Source: an uncultured Oscillospiraceae bacterium (GTDB lineage Bacteria > Bacillota > Clostridia > Oscillospirales > Oscillospiraceae). Taken from it: DNA of 5,426 nt. Under the pieces are notes generated by a model. The model worked only from the letters and a program-made list of their open reading frames with translations. It was not told where the DNA came from and ran no database searches. Shown one piece after another: positions 1-4,361 of the stretch; position 1 is the first letter of the stretch, and every line of letters begins with the position of its first letter. The stretch is taken from positions 1 through 5,426 of the forward strand of contig CAJUOA010000155.1 in the NCBI GenBank assembly GCA_910587785.1, written 5' to 3'. Position numbers and translations under genes: made by a program.

Positions 1-14
1 CCCCGTAATCAAGG

Positions 15-52
15 AAGATTCTCAAGAAACTACGTTTCTTGAGCGTCTTTTT
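15..52 (+). terminator. Intrinsic terminator of an unseen upstream gene
   Basis: A perfect 10-bp stem (21-30 with 34-43, loop TAC) can be lengthened by AAGA (15-18) pairing with TCTT (46-49) across a 2-nt internal mismatch. It is followed by a T run ending at 52. This fits a rightward rho-independent terminator for a gene to the left of the window. The same hairpin could also belong to an intergenic repeat unit together with the hairpin at 53-82. Confidence 0.55.
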
Positions 53-82
53 GGTGACTTTTTCCACGCGGAAAAAGTCACC
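53..82. repeat. Perfect 13-bp inverted repeat, intergenic
   Basis: Positions 53-65 (GGTGACTTTTTCC) are exactly complementary to 70-82, with the 4-nt loop ACGC. No T run follows on either side, so it is a poor terminator on its own. It lies directly after the terminator-like hairpin at 21-43, and the pair resembles the hairpin pair near the right end of the window (5283-5356, opposite orientation). It may be a dispersed intergenic palindrome. Its function is unknown. Confidence 0.6.
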
Positions 83-111
83 CGGGGCAACGGGGCCGGG
101 GAGGCCCCGGG
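81..111. repeat. GC-rich palindrome cluster
   Basis: CCCGGGG (81-87) is complementary to CCCCGGG (105-111). Inside it, two other stems compete: 92-97 with 103-108, and 96-101 with 105-110. Only one can form at a time. Nothing downstream makes it a terminator. It may be part of the same intergenic repeat as the hairpins at 21-82. Confidence 0.4.
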
Positions 112-140
112 ACTACCGCATAGAAACCAGTGGAATAGAG

Positions 141-179
141 AAAAAAGGGGGCCCCCCGTTGATGAACGGGAGGCCCTTT
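141..179 (-). terminator. Intrinsic terminator of the P-loop gene
   Basis: Read on the minus strand, a 12-bp stem (165-176 with 149-160, one mismatch, 4-nt loop at 161-164) is followed by a short C run and six T residues (A run at 141-146 on the plus strand). It begins about 16 nt after the stop codon at 193-195, so it is the natural rho-independent terminator of the leftward gene. Confidence 0.8.
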
Positions 180-192
180 CCCACAGAAAGGA

Positions 193-603
193 TCACATAA
201 ATTTCCGCATGGTGTCGGTAGCCATGCTGGGGTCGGCGCTGATGGTAAGGGTGACCTTGAGTCCCAGGGGGGAGCTGAAGGTATCGAGCCAGTTAAGGAA
301 CTCGCCGACGGCGCGGTCGTCGCGGTTCCCGGCGACCTTGTAGAGGTCATCAATGAAGATGTGGGAGATATCGTAGTTGCCGGCATAGAGGCCGCAGATG
401 AAGCCCCGGAGGGAGTCAAAGCTGTTGATGGAGAACTCGGAGGCATCCACCAGGCGGGTCTGGTGGCGCAGGCTGAAGCTCATGTTGCGGGTGGGCTCGA
501 TGCAGACCATGCAGCCGGTGCTGGTCTCGGCGGCGGAATCCATAAGCTCCAGGAGCTGTTTGGTCTTGCCCTCACCGGAGCCGCTCATGATCAATCTGAC
601 CAT
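193..603 (-). CDS. Small P-loop NTPase-like protein, function unknown
   Basis: This is a 136-residue protein of unknown role. Residues 7-14 read SGSGEGKT, a Walker A-like loop with the invariant GKT but serine where the classical motif begins with glycine. Residues 81-86 (HIFIDD) look like a Walker B strand ending in two aspartates, and residues 117-124 form another hydrophobic strand. No signal peptide, membrane segment or extra domain is seen, so it is probably a soluble minimal P-loop domain. The start at 603 is supported by an AAAGGAG site about 8 nt upstream. It has its own promoter (646-674) and its own terminator (141-179), so it is likely monocistronic and not dependent on read-through from pgi. 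Similar short Clostridia proteins are, from memory, labelled only ATP-binding protein or carry a doubtful PilT-like name. I do not assign a function. Confidence 0.85.
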   Translation of the reverse strand: MVRLIMSGSGEGKTKQLLELMDSAAETSTGCMVCIEPTRNMSFSLRHQTRLVDASEFSINSFDSLRGFICGLYAGNYDISHIFIDDLYKVAGNRDDRAVGEFLNWLDTFSSPLGLKVTLTISADPSMATDTMRKFM

Positions 604-645
604 ATGAAATCACTCCTTTAGAAAATTAGTGGTCGTGATGGTACT

Positions 646-674
646 AGCATACCACAAGTGGCGGAGAAACTCAA
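646..674 (-). promoter_or_regulatory. Promoter of the P-loop gene
   Basis: On the minus strand, TTGAGT (669-674) and TATGCT (646-651) are separated by exactly 17 nt. They match sigma-A consensus at 4/6 and 5/6 positions. Predicted transcription starts near 639, giving a leader of about 36 nt with the AAAGGAG site. It lies in the 110-nt gap after the pgi stop, where I see no convincing terminator for pgi. Confidence 0.7.
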
Positions 675-713
675 CCGGAAAAATGAATCTCGCGAAAAAT
701 TTACAGCTTGTCT

Positions 714-2036
714 TTATTTTCCCAGCTTCGCCCGGAGGGCCTGGCCCATCTCCTCATAGCCGGGCTTGCCCAGCAGGGCGAACATATTCTTCTTGTAGGC
801 CTCCACGCCGGGCTGGTCGAAGGGGTTGACGCCCAGGAGGTAGCCGGAGAGGCCGCAGGCGTACTCAAAGAAGTAGATGAGCTCGCCCAGGGTACAGGGG
901 TTGATCTCCCCGGCGCGGACGATGAGGTTGGGCACGCCGCCCTCTACGTGGGCGAGGAGGGTGCCGTCCATGGCCTGGGCGGCGATGAAGTCCATATCCT
1001 TGCCGGCGAGGAAGTTGAGCCCGTCGCCGTCGGCGTCGTCATGAGGCACACAGAGCTTGTGGGCGGAGGGGCCGAAGCGGACCACAGTCTCGAACATGTG
1101 GCGCTCGCCCTGCTGGATATACTGGCCCATGGAGTGGAGGTCCGCGGTGAACTCCACGCTGGCGGGGAAGAGGCCCTTGTTCTCCTTGCCCTCGCTCTCG
1201 CCGTAGAGCTGCTTCCACCACTCGGCAAAGAAGCGGAAGCGGGGCTCGTAGCCGGCCAGAATCTCGATCTTCTTGCCCTGGCTGTAGAGGCCGCAGCGGG
1301 CGGCGGCGTACTGCCAGGCGGGATTGTTCTCCAGCCCCTCGGCCCGGCAGGTCTCCATCATGTCCGCCGCGCCCTTCATGAGCCGGTCCAGGTCCACCCC
1401 GGCCACGGCGATGGGGAGCAGGCCCACGGCGGTGAGGACGCTGTAGCGCCCGCCCACGTCGTCGGGGACAACAAAGGTCTCGTAGCCCTCGGCATCGGCG
1501 AGGCCCTTGAGGGCGCCGCGGGCCTTGTCGGTGGTGGCGTAGATGCGCTTTGCCGCGCCCTCTTTGCCGTATTTCTTCTCCAGAAGGCCCTTGAAGAAGC
1601 GGAAGGCCACGGCGGGCTCGGTGGTGGTGCCGGACTTGGAGATGACGTTGACGGAGAAGTCGTCGCCGCCGATGAGGTCAATGATCTCCTGCATGGCGTC
1701 GCCGGAGAGGCCGTTGCCGGTGAAATAGATGTTGGGGGTGTCCTTCTTTTTGAGGTTGTAGTTGTTGGAGCAGAGCAGCTCAATGGCCGCCCGGGCCCCC
1801 AGGTAGCTGCCGCCGATGCCGATGACCACCAGGTGCTTACTCCCGGCCTGGATGCGCTTGGCCGCTGCCTGGATGCGGGCATACTCGTCCTTGTCGTAGT
1901 CCCGGGGCAGGTTCACCCAGCCGACGAAGTCATTGCCCTTGCCGGTGGCGTTCTGGAGCCACCCGTGGGCCTGGGTGAGGCCCTGGACAAACGCCTCCGG
2001 CCGTACGCCGGCGTTGGTCAGATCAATGTGGAGCAT
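714..2036 (-). CDS. pgi: Glucose-6-phosphate isomerase
   Basis: A 440-residue cytoplasmic enzyme interconverting glucose-6-phosphate and fructose-6-phosphate. The sequence shows the first SIS domain with VIGIGGSYLGARA (71-83), the sugar-phosphate loop SKSGTTTE (133-140), the PGI signature DVGGRYSVLTAVGLLP (193-208), the GESEGK catalytic-glutamate region (279-284), DLHSMGQ with its histidine (299-305), and the C-terminal signature NPFDQPGVEAYKK (404-416) carrying the conserved lysine. The length fits the short bacterial form (about 440-450 residues). An open frame extends to 2108, but that would begin at or before the -35 box. ATG at 2034-2036 follows AAGGAGGA with 7-8 nt spacing, so that start is chosen. 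It is transcribed divergently from metVF. GC-rich third positions match those of metVF and contrast with the insertion sequence between them. No truncation is seen. Confidence 0.98.
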   Translation of the reverse strand: MLHIDLTNAGVRPEAFVQGLTQAHGWLQNATGKGNDFVGWVNLPRDYDKDEYARIQAAAKRIQAGSKHLVVIGIGGSYLGARAAIELLCSNNYNLKKKDTPNIYFTGNGLSGDAMQEIIDLIGGDDFSVNVISKSGTTTEPAVAFRFFKGLLEKKYGKEGAAKRIYATTDKARGALKGLADAEGYETFVVPDDVGGRYSVLTAVGLLPIAVAGVDLDRLMKGAADMMETCRAEGLENNPAWQYAAARCGLYSQGKKIEILAGYEPRFRFFAEWWKQLYGESEGKENKGLFPASVEFTADLHSMGQYIQQGERHMFETVVRFGPSAHKLCVPHDDADGDGLNFLAGKDMDFIAAQAMDGTLLAHVEGGVPNLIVRAGEINPCTLGELIYFFEYACGLSGYLLGVNPFDQPGVEAYKKNMFALLGKPGYEEMGQALRAKLGK

Positions 2037-2079
2037 GGAAGATTCCTCCTTAGTAGGTAAAAATAGAGGTTCTGACCTT

Positions 2080-2108
2080 AGTATAACACAGTTTGTCCCC
2101 GGGGGCAA
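2080..2108 (-). promoter_or_regulatory. pgi promoter
   Basis: On the minus strand, TTGCCC (2103-2108) and TATACT (2080-2085) are separated by 17 nt. The predicted start of transcription is near 2073, giving a leader of about 37 nt. The insertion sequence begins at 2146, about 38 bp beyond the -35 box, so the core promoter is intact. Any upstream activator site would now be displaced by about 1.4 kb. Confidence 0.7.
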
Positions 2109-2145
2109 GGGGGAGTTGGGGAGGGGGCGCGCCCGGCCCGTAATA

Positions 2146-2169
2146 CTATTTCTTAATAAAACGCTTCAA
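2146..2169 (+). repeat. IS630 left terminal inverted repeat
   Basis: The repeat begins CTATTTCTTAAT and ends GCTTCAA. It matches the reverse complement of 3520-3543 at 21 of 24 positions. It follows the TA at 2144-2145. Its inner end overlaps the -35 box of the transposase promoter, so transposase bound here could hinder its own transcription. Confidence 0.88.
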
Positions 2170-2193
2170 ACAGGGAGTGGGAAATGGTACAAT
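2165..2193 (+). promoter_or_regulatory. Transposase promoter
   Basis: TTCAAA (2165-2170) and TACAAT (2188-2193) are separated by 17 nt, and TGG just before the -10 box makes an extended -10. Transcription would start near 2200, at the very beginning of the palindromic segment. The leader before the transposase ATG would then be about 280 nt and almost entirely structured. Confidence 0.62.
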
Positions 2194-2200
2194 AAAAAGG
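2192..2200 (+). repeat. 9-bp direct repeat, left copy
   Basis: ATAAAAAGG occurs here and again at 2464-2472, bordering the palindromic segment on both sides, as a target duplication would. The word is A-rich and only 9 bp, so chance is possible. Confidence 0.5.
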
Positions 2201-2203
2201 AGG

Positions 2204-2223
2204 CTTCGGTAGAATGTGTGGGT
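2204..2223 (+). repeat. 20-bp inverted repeat, left arm of the nested element
   Basis: This arm starts CTTCGGTAGAATG and is exactly complementary to 2440-2459 over all 20 bases, 216 nt away. In RNA it would close the whole leader structure. In DNA it resembles the terminal repeat of a MITE. Confidence 0.9.
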
Positions 2224-2254
2224 AGGAAAATCAGATATGGGCAGCATCTGCCAG

Positions 2255-2274
2255 AGAGGGGCGCAAGCCCCTCT
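2255..2274 (+). other. 8-bp hairpin with GCAA tetraloop
   Basis: AGAGGGGC (2255-2262) pairs perfectly with GCCCCTCT (2267-2274) around GCAA, a GNRA tetraloop. Such loops are typical of folded RNAs, which suggests this region acts as RNA rather than only as DNA ends. It is an isolated, very stable domain within the nested element. Confidence 0.65.
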
Positions 2275-2287
2275 TGACTACCTGCAA

Positions 2288-2363
2288 GCACTGTGGCGCA
2301 AGGCTGTCAAGGCCGCCGCAGGCGAGGCAAAGCCGGTGCCTTGACTGGCTTGTGACACGGTGC
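2288..2363 (+). ncRNA. Long imperfect hairpin within the transposase leader
   Basis: Positions 2288-2313 pair with 2338-2363 over 26 positions with three mismatches (G-A, G-G, U-U) and two G-U pairs. The apical part holds two small hairpins (2314-2324 and 2326-2334). A U-rich stretch (2364-2369) and a second T6 run (2376-2381) follow, so it could end or weaken transcription before the transposase. Alternatively it is a domain of a larger structured RNA of unknown class. I do not recognise a known riboswitch or RNA family. Confidence 0.5.
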
Positions 2364-2439
2364 TATTTTCAGCCCTTTTTTGTGTACCACTCCAAATGCC
2401 TGAAAACCATTGCTATGGCTGATTTTCAGCAAATCTGCC

Positions 2440-2459
2440 ACCCACACATTCTACCGAAG
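2440..2459 (-). repeat. 20-bp inverted repeat, right arm of the nested element
   Basis: This is the exact complement of 2204-2223. It ends CCGAAG, 22 nt before the transposase start codon. If paired with the left arm in RNA, it would place a long helix just upstream of the weak ribosome binding site at 2471-2475. Confidence 0.9.
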
Positions 2460-2463
2460 AGCC

Positions 2464-2472
2464 ATAAAAAGG
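2464..2472 (+). repeat. 9-bp direct repeat, right copy
   Basis: This is the second ATAAAAAGG, matching 2192-2200. It overlaps the GGGTG ribosome binding site of the transposase, so the insertion may have duplicated part of that site. Confidence 0.5.
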
Positions 2473-2481
2473 GTGAAAAAA

Positions 2482-2985
2482 ATGGGAAAGAAATACCAAT
2501 TCCAAGAAGAAGAAATAGAAGCAATCGAACAAGCGCGGCAAGTAAACAAAGACAAGCGAGCGGAGCAGCGGCTAAAGGAGCTGGAACTGCGCGCAAAGGG
2601 AAGCAGTGCAAAAGGAGTGTCCCAGGCAACCGGATTCTGTGCGGCGTATGTGAGCCAGCTGGTGAGAAAATACCGAAAATACGGATTGAAAGCAATTTCC
2701 GGAAACCATTACGGTGGAAATCACCGAAATATGAGCGAGGAAGAAGAGGCAAAAATTCTGGAGCCTTTCAAGAGCCGGGCGGAGAAGGGAGAACTGGTAG
2801 AGATCGCTGAGATCGCCCAAGCGTATCAGGCGGCAGTGAATCATCCTGTCAGTGGCGGACAAATCTACTGTGTTCTGAAGCGGCATGGATGGAGGAAAGT
2901 GATGCCGCGCAGCAAACATCCGCAAAAGGCAAGTGAGGAGGTCATTGAGACCTCAAAAAAATTAAAGAAAATTTTCAAAAATTGA
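2482..2985 (+). CDS. IS630 transposase, first frame (DNA-binding part)
   Basis: A 167-residue product holding the N-terminal DNA-binding half of an IS630 transposase. Residues 39-70 form a helix-turn-helix (AKGSSAKGVSQATGF onward), and residues 107-147 resemble the winged-helix segment of this family, ending in a basic linker HGWRKVMPRSKHPQK. The frame is open back to 2410, but ATG at 2482 is chosen because GGGTG lies 6 nt upstream and because family proteins begin near this point. The stop at 2983-2985 follows the A7 slippery run (2955-2961) by about 20 nt. Alone, this product would bind the ends but not cut, and could act as an inhibitor. A -1 shift would extend it into the catalytic frame. 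Codon use is AT-richer than in the host genes. Confidence 0.88.
   Translation: MGKKYQFQEEEIEAIEQARQVNKDKRAEQRLKELELRAKGSSAKGVSQATGFCAAYVSQLVRKYRKYGLKAISGNHYGGNHRNMSEEEEAKILEPFKSRAEKGELVEIAEIAQAYQAAVNHPVSGGQIYCVLKRHGWRKVMPRSKHPQKASEEVIETSKKLKKIFKN
2935..2961 (+). other. Predicted programmed -1 frameshift site
   Basis: Seven A residues (2955-2961) are phased as A AAA AAA in the first transposase frame, the classic bacterial -1 slippery heptamer. Slippage enters the frame of the second part. A GAGGAGG Shine-Dalgarno-like word (2935-2941) lies 13 nt before it. A perfect 6-bp hairpin (2938-2943 with 2949-2954, 5-nt loop) ends exactly where the slippery run starts and overlaps the GAGGAGG word. 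No strong downstream stem is obvious, only the weak GAAAATTTTC palindrome (2967-2976). Confidence 0.75.
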
Positions 2986-3533
2986 AGGAAGAAATGCACA
3001 TTCGCTGTGGAAACAGTGGAACAGTACGCCTGATGTTTCAGGATGAAGCGGGATTTGGACGAATCAACAAGCCAAAATACTGCTGGTGTAAAAAAGGAAT
3101 CCGCCCCAGCGTACCTTGTCACCATATTCGGGAGTACCGGTATGTCTACGGAGCGGTGGAACCTCTTACTGGAGAGTCCAGTTTTCTTGTCATGCCCTAT
3201 TGCAATACGGTATGCATGAATCTGTTTTTGCGGGAGTTGTCTGGCCAGTTTCCGGATGATATTTTACTGCTTTGCTGTGACGGTGCCGCATGGCACAAAT
3301 CCAAGACGCTGGAACTGCCGGAAAATATCGTCCTCTTTCACATCCCACCTTACACGCCTGAAATGAATCCTATTGAGCAGATCTGGAAAGAGATTCGCAA
3401 GCGCGGCTTCCGCAATGAAGTGTTTGCTACCTTGGAGAAAGTTGTTGACCGGCTGTGCGACACGATTGCTGCTCTTCCTTCTGATGTCATTTCGCGTATT
3501 ACTGCCCGCCACTGGATTGTTGAAGCTTTTTAA
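2961..3533 (+). CDS. IS630 transposase, second frame (DDE catalytic part)
   Basis: The catalytic half of the transposase, read by -1 frameshift from the first frame. The fusion would be 160 + 190 = 350 residues, a normal IS630 length. A lone TTG at 2982 could give a 183-residue product but has no good ribosome binding site. In that 183-residue numbering, FQDEAGF carries the first acidic residue (D21), LCCDGAAWHK the second (D100), and PPYTPEMNPIEQIWKEIRK the third (E132), with 31 residues between the last two. These are the IS630/Tc1-mariner-type DDE superfamily motifs. All three residues are present and no internal stop is seen, so the enzyme is probably active. The stop codon (3531-3533) lies inside the right terminal repeat. 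Confidence 0.92.
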   Translation: MKENFQKLKEEMHIRCGNSGTVRLMFQDEAGFGRINKPKYCWCKKGIRPSVPCHHIREYRYVYGAVEPLTGESSFLVMPYCNTVCMNLFLRELSGQFPDDILLLCCDGAAWHKSKTLELPENIVLFHIPPYTPEMNPIEQIWKEIRKRGFRNEVFATLEKVVDRLCDTIAALPSDVISRITARHWIVEAF

Positions 3534-3543
3534 TAAGAATTAG
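3520..3543 (-). repeat. IS630 right terminal inverted repeat
   Basis: This is the partner of 2146-2169 (21 of 24 positions). It overlaps the last codons and stop of the transposase, and it is followed by TA at 3544-3545. Confidence 0.88.
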
Positions 3544-3549
3544 TATAAA
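3520..3549 (+). promoter_or_regulatory. Possible outward hybrid promoter at the IS right end
   Basis: TTGAAG inside the right terminal repeat (3520-3525) and TATAAA across the IS-target junction (3544-3549) are 18 nt apart. The -35 box comes from the element and the -10 box from the TA target plus flanking bases. It points to metV, whose own promoter lies 75 nt further on. Confidence 0.45.
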
Positions 3550-3583
3550 ACGCGACGCAGGGTCCCGCTCCCTAACTCCTATC

Positions 3584-3600
3584 AATAGATGAAATCTATT
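3584..3600. repeat. Small AT-rich inverted repeat upstream of metV
   Basis: AATAGAT (3584-3590) and ATCTATT (3594-3600) are exact complements around GAA. It ends 24 nt before the -35 box of the metV promoter. It could be an operator-like site or chance. The rest of 3546-3623 holds nothing else I can name. Confidence 0.3.
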
Positions 3601-3623
3601 CCATAGCAAATATAGAAGTCCTC

Positions 3624-3652
3624 TTGATTTGCGTCGGAAAGAAGAATACAAT
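3624..3652 (+). promoter_or_regulatory. metVF promoter
   Basis: TTGATT (3624-3629) and TACAAT (3647-3652) are spaced 17 nt apart, a good sigma-A match. Transcription would start near 3659, leaving a leader of about 52 nt that contains a GC-rich hairpin (arms CCGGCGG and CCGCCGG, about 3663-3687) just before the ribosome binding site. The insertion sequence ends about 80 bp upstream, leaving the core promoter intact. Confidence 0.7.
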
Positions 3653-3710
3653 AAACGCTGTACCGGCGGGGCGTGTCCGCCGCCGGGGAGAAGGTGAGAG
3701 GAGGCTTCAC

Positions 3711-4361
3711 ATGATTATTACCCAGAAGAAACCGGCGGAGGAACTGCTGGATATGCTGGAGGGCGTGAAAAAGGTGGCCATCGTAGGCTGCCGGCAGTGC
3801 GCCGCCGCCTGCCAGACCGGCGGAGAGCCGGAGGTGGAGGCCATGAAGGCGTTCCTGGAGGAGCAGGGGATGGAGGTGGTGGGCACGGTCCTGCCGGACG
3901 AGTGCTGTCACAAGCTCCTGGTCAAGCGGGACCTGAAGGCCCTGAAGGACGCGGGGGCCGAGGCCGTCGTGGGCATGAGCTGCGGCGACGGTGTGCAGAC
4001 CGTGGCCGACAACGTGTCCATCCCCGTCTACCCCGCCAACAACACCATGTTCCTGGGACAGATCGAGCGGGTGGGCATGTTCAACGAGTATTGCAGGATG
4101 TGCGGCGACTGTGTGCTGGGGTCCACCGGAGGCGTGTGCCCTGTGACCCGCTGTGCCAAGAGCCTGGTCAACGGCCCCTGCGGAGGGCAGAAAAACGGCA
4201 AGTGCGAGGTCAATCCGGAGAACGAGTGCGCGTGGATTCTGATCTATAAGCGCCTGGAGGCCACCGGACAGCTGGACAAGCTCTCAAAGACCCGGCCCGA
4301 CAAGAGCCACGGCGATACCGCGTGGCCCAGACACATCAATTTGAGGGAGAAGAAGTCATGA
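3711..4361 (+). CDS. metV: Methylene-tetrahydrofolate reductase subunit MetV-like, cysteine-rich
   Basis: A 216-residue soluble protein of the MetV / methylene-THF reductase C-terminal family. The N-terminal half (VAIVGCRQCAAACQTGG, C27, C30, C34; ECC at 64-66; SCGDGVQT with C91) is an alpha/beta domain. The C-terminal half is a cysteine cluster (C128, C131, C134, C143, C148, C157, C165, C173), suited to iron-sulfur clusters. In acetogens MetV partners MetF and passes electrons to its flavin for reduction of methylene-THF to methyl-THF. The start at 3711 is chosen because GAGAGGAGG lies about 7 nt upstream; the frame is open from 3624, but that overlaps the promoter. Its TGA overlaps the metF ATG in an ATGA, so the two are translationally coupled. 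Cluster number and electron donor cannot be read from sequence alone. Confidence 0.88.
   Translation: MIITQKKPAEELLDMLEGVKKVAIVGCRQCAAACQTGGEPEVEAMKAFLEEQGMEVVGTVLPDECCHKLLVKRDLKALKDAGAEAVVGMSCGDGVQTVADNVSIPVYPANNTMFLGQIERVGMFNEYCRMCGDCVLGSTGGVCPVTRCAKSLVNGPCGGQKNGKCEVNPENECAWILIYKRLEATGQLDKLSKTRPDKSHGDTAWPRHINLREKKS

Larger units (their letters stand above)
2201..2463. mobile_element. Candidate nested MITE-like palindromic element or structured leader
   Basis: A non-coding 263-bp segment with perfect 20-bp inverted repeats (2204-2223 and 2440-2459) near its ends and 9-bp direct repeats outside them. Its interior is packed with stems: 2226-2234 pairs with 2419-2427, 2240-2244 with 2248-2252, 2255-2262 with 2267-2274, and a long helix spans 2288-2363. 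It sits between the transposase promoter and the start codon. Deleting it with one direct-repeat copy brings the -10 box to about 20 nt from the ATG, as in a compact insertion sequence. I favour insertion of a small non-autonomous element into the IS630 leader. The alternative is that it is an original RNA leader of this IS. No coding frame in it is convincing. Confidence 0.6.
2146..3543 (+). mobile_element. IS630-family insertion sequence, complete
   Basis: A 1398-bp element bounded by imperfect 24-bp terminal inverted repeats (2146-2169 and 3520-3543, 21 of 24 matching). It is flanked on both sides by TA (2144-2145 and 3544-3545), the target duplication expected of IS630/Tc1-type transposases. 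It carries a two-frame DDE transposase, a promoter reading inward from the left end and a predicted frameshift signal. The genes are clearly AT-richer than pgi and metVF, consistent with recent arrival. Removing it restores a plausible pgi-metV intergenic region with both core promoters intact. A 263-bp palindromic segment (2201-2463) makes it longer than a compact IS630. Without that segment and one 9-bp repeat copy it would be 1126 bp, a usual size for the family. Confidence 0.92.

Noticed and set aside
78..446. A 122-codon minus-strand frame rich in Ser, Pro, Ala and Thr
   Set aside because: It runs out of frame through the P-loop gene and across its terminator, and the composition is typical of a GC-rich shadow frame.
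708..2060. A 450-codon open frame on the plus strand opposite pgi
   Set aside because: It mirrors pgi codons in a GC-rich gene, is rich in Ala, Gly, Val, Leu and Glu with no recognisable domain, and lacks a convincing ribosome binding site. Pgi on the other strand is unmistakable.
2037..2108. Upstream start for pgi at 2108
   Set aside because: It would place the start codon in the -35 box, upstream of the predicted transcript, and the added residues match nothing in the family. ATG at 2036 has an ideal ribosome binding site.
2197..2225. AAGGAGG followed by a three-codon frame (ATG at 2214, TAG at 2223) in the leader
   Set aside because: It could be a leader peptide, but three codons inside the inverted repeat arm are easily chance and the bases are explained by the palindrome.
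2274..2810. A 178-codon plus-strand frame crossing the nested element into the transposase
   Set aside because: It overlaps the structured segment and the true transposase frame, and its lysine- and arginine-rich second half is the transposase read in another frame.
2146..3543. Transposase as a decayed pseudogene
   Set aside because: The single frame break coincides with a correctly phased A7 slippery site, the fused length is normal, all DDE residues are present and both terminal repeats are intact. Programmed frameshifting is the better reading.
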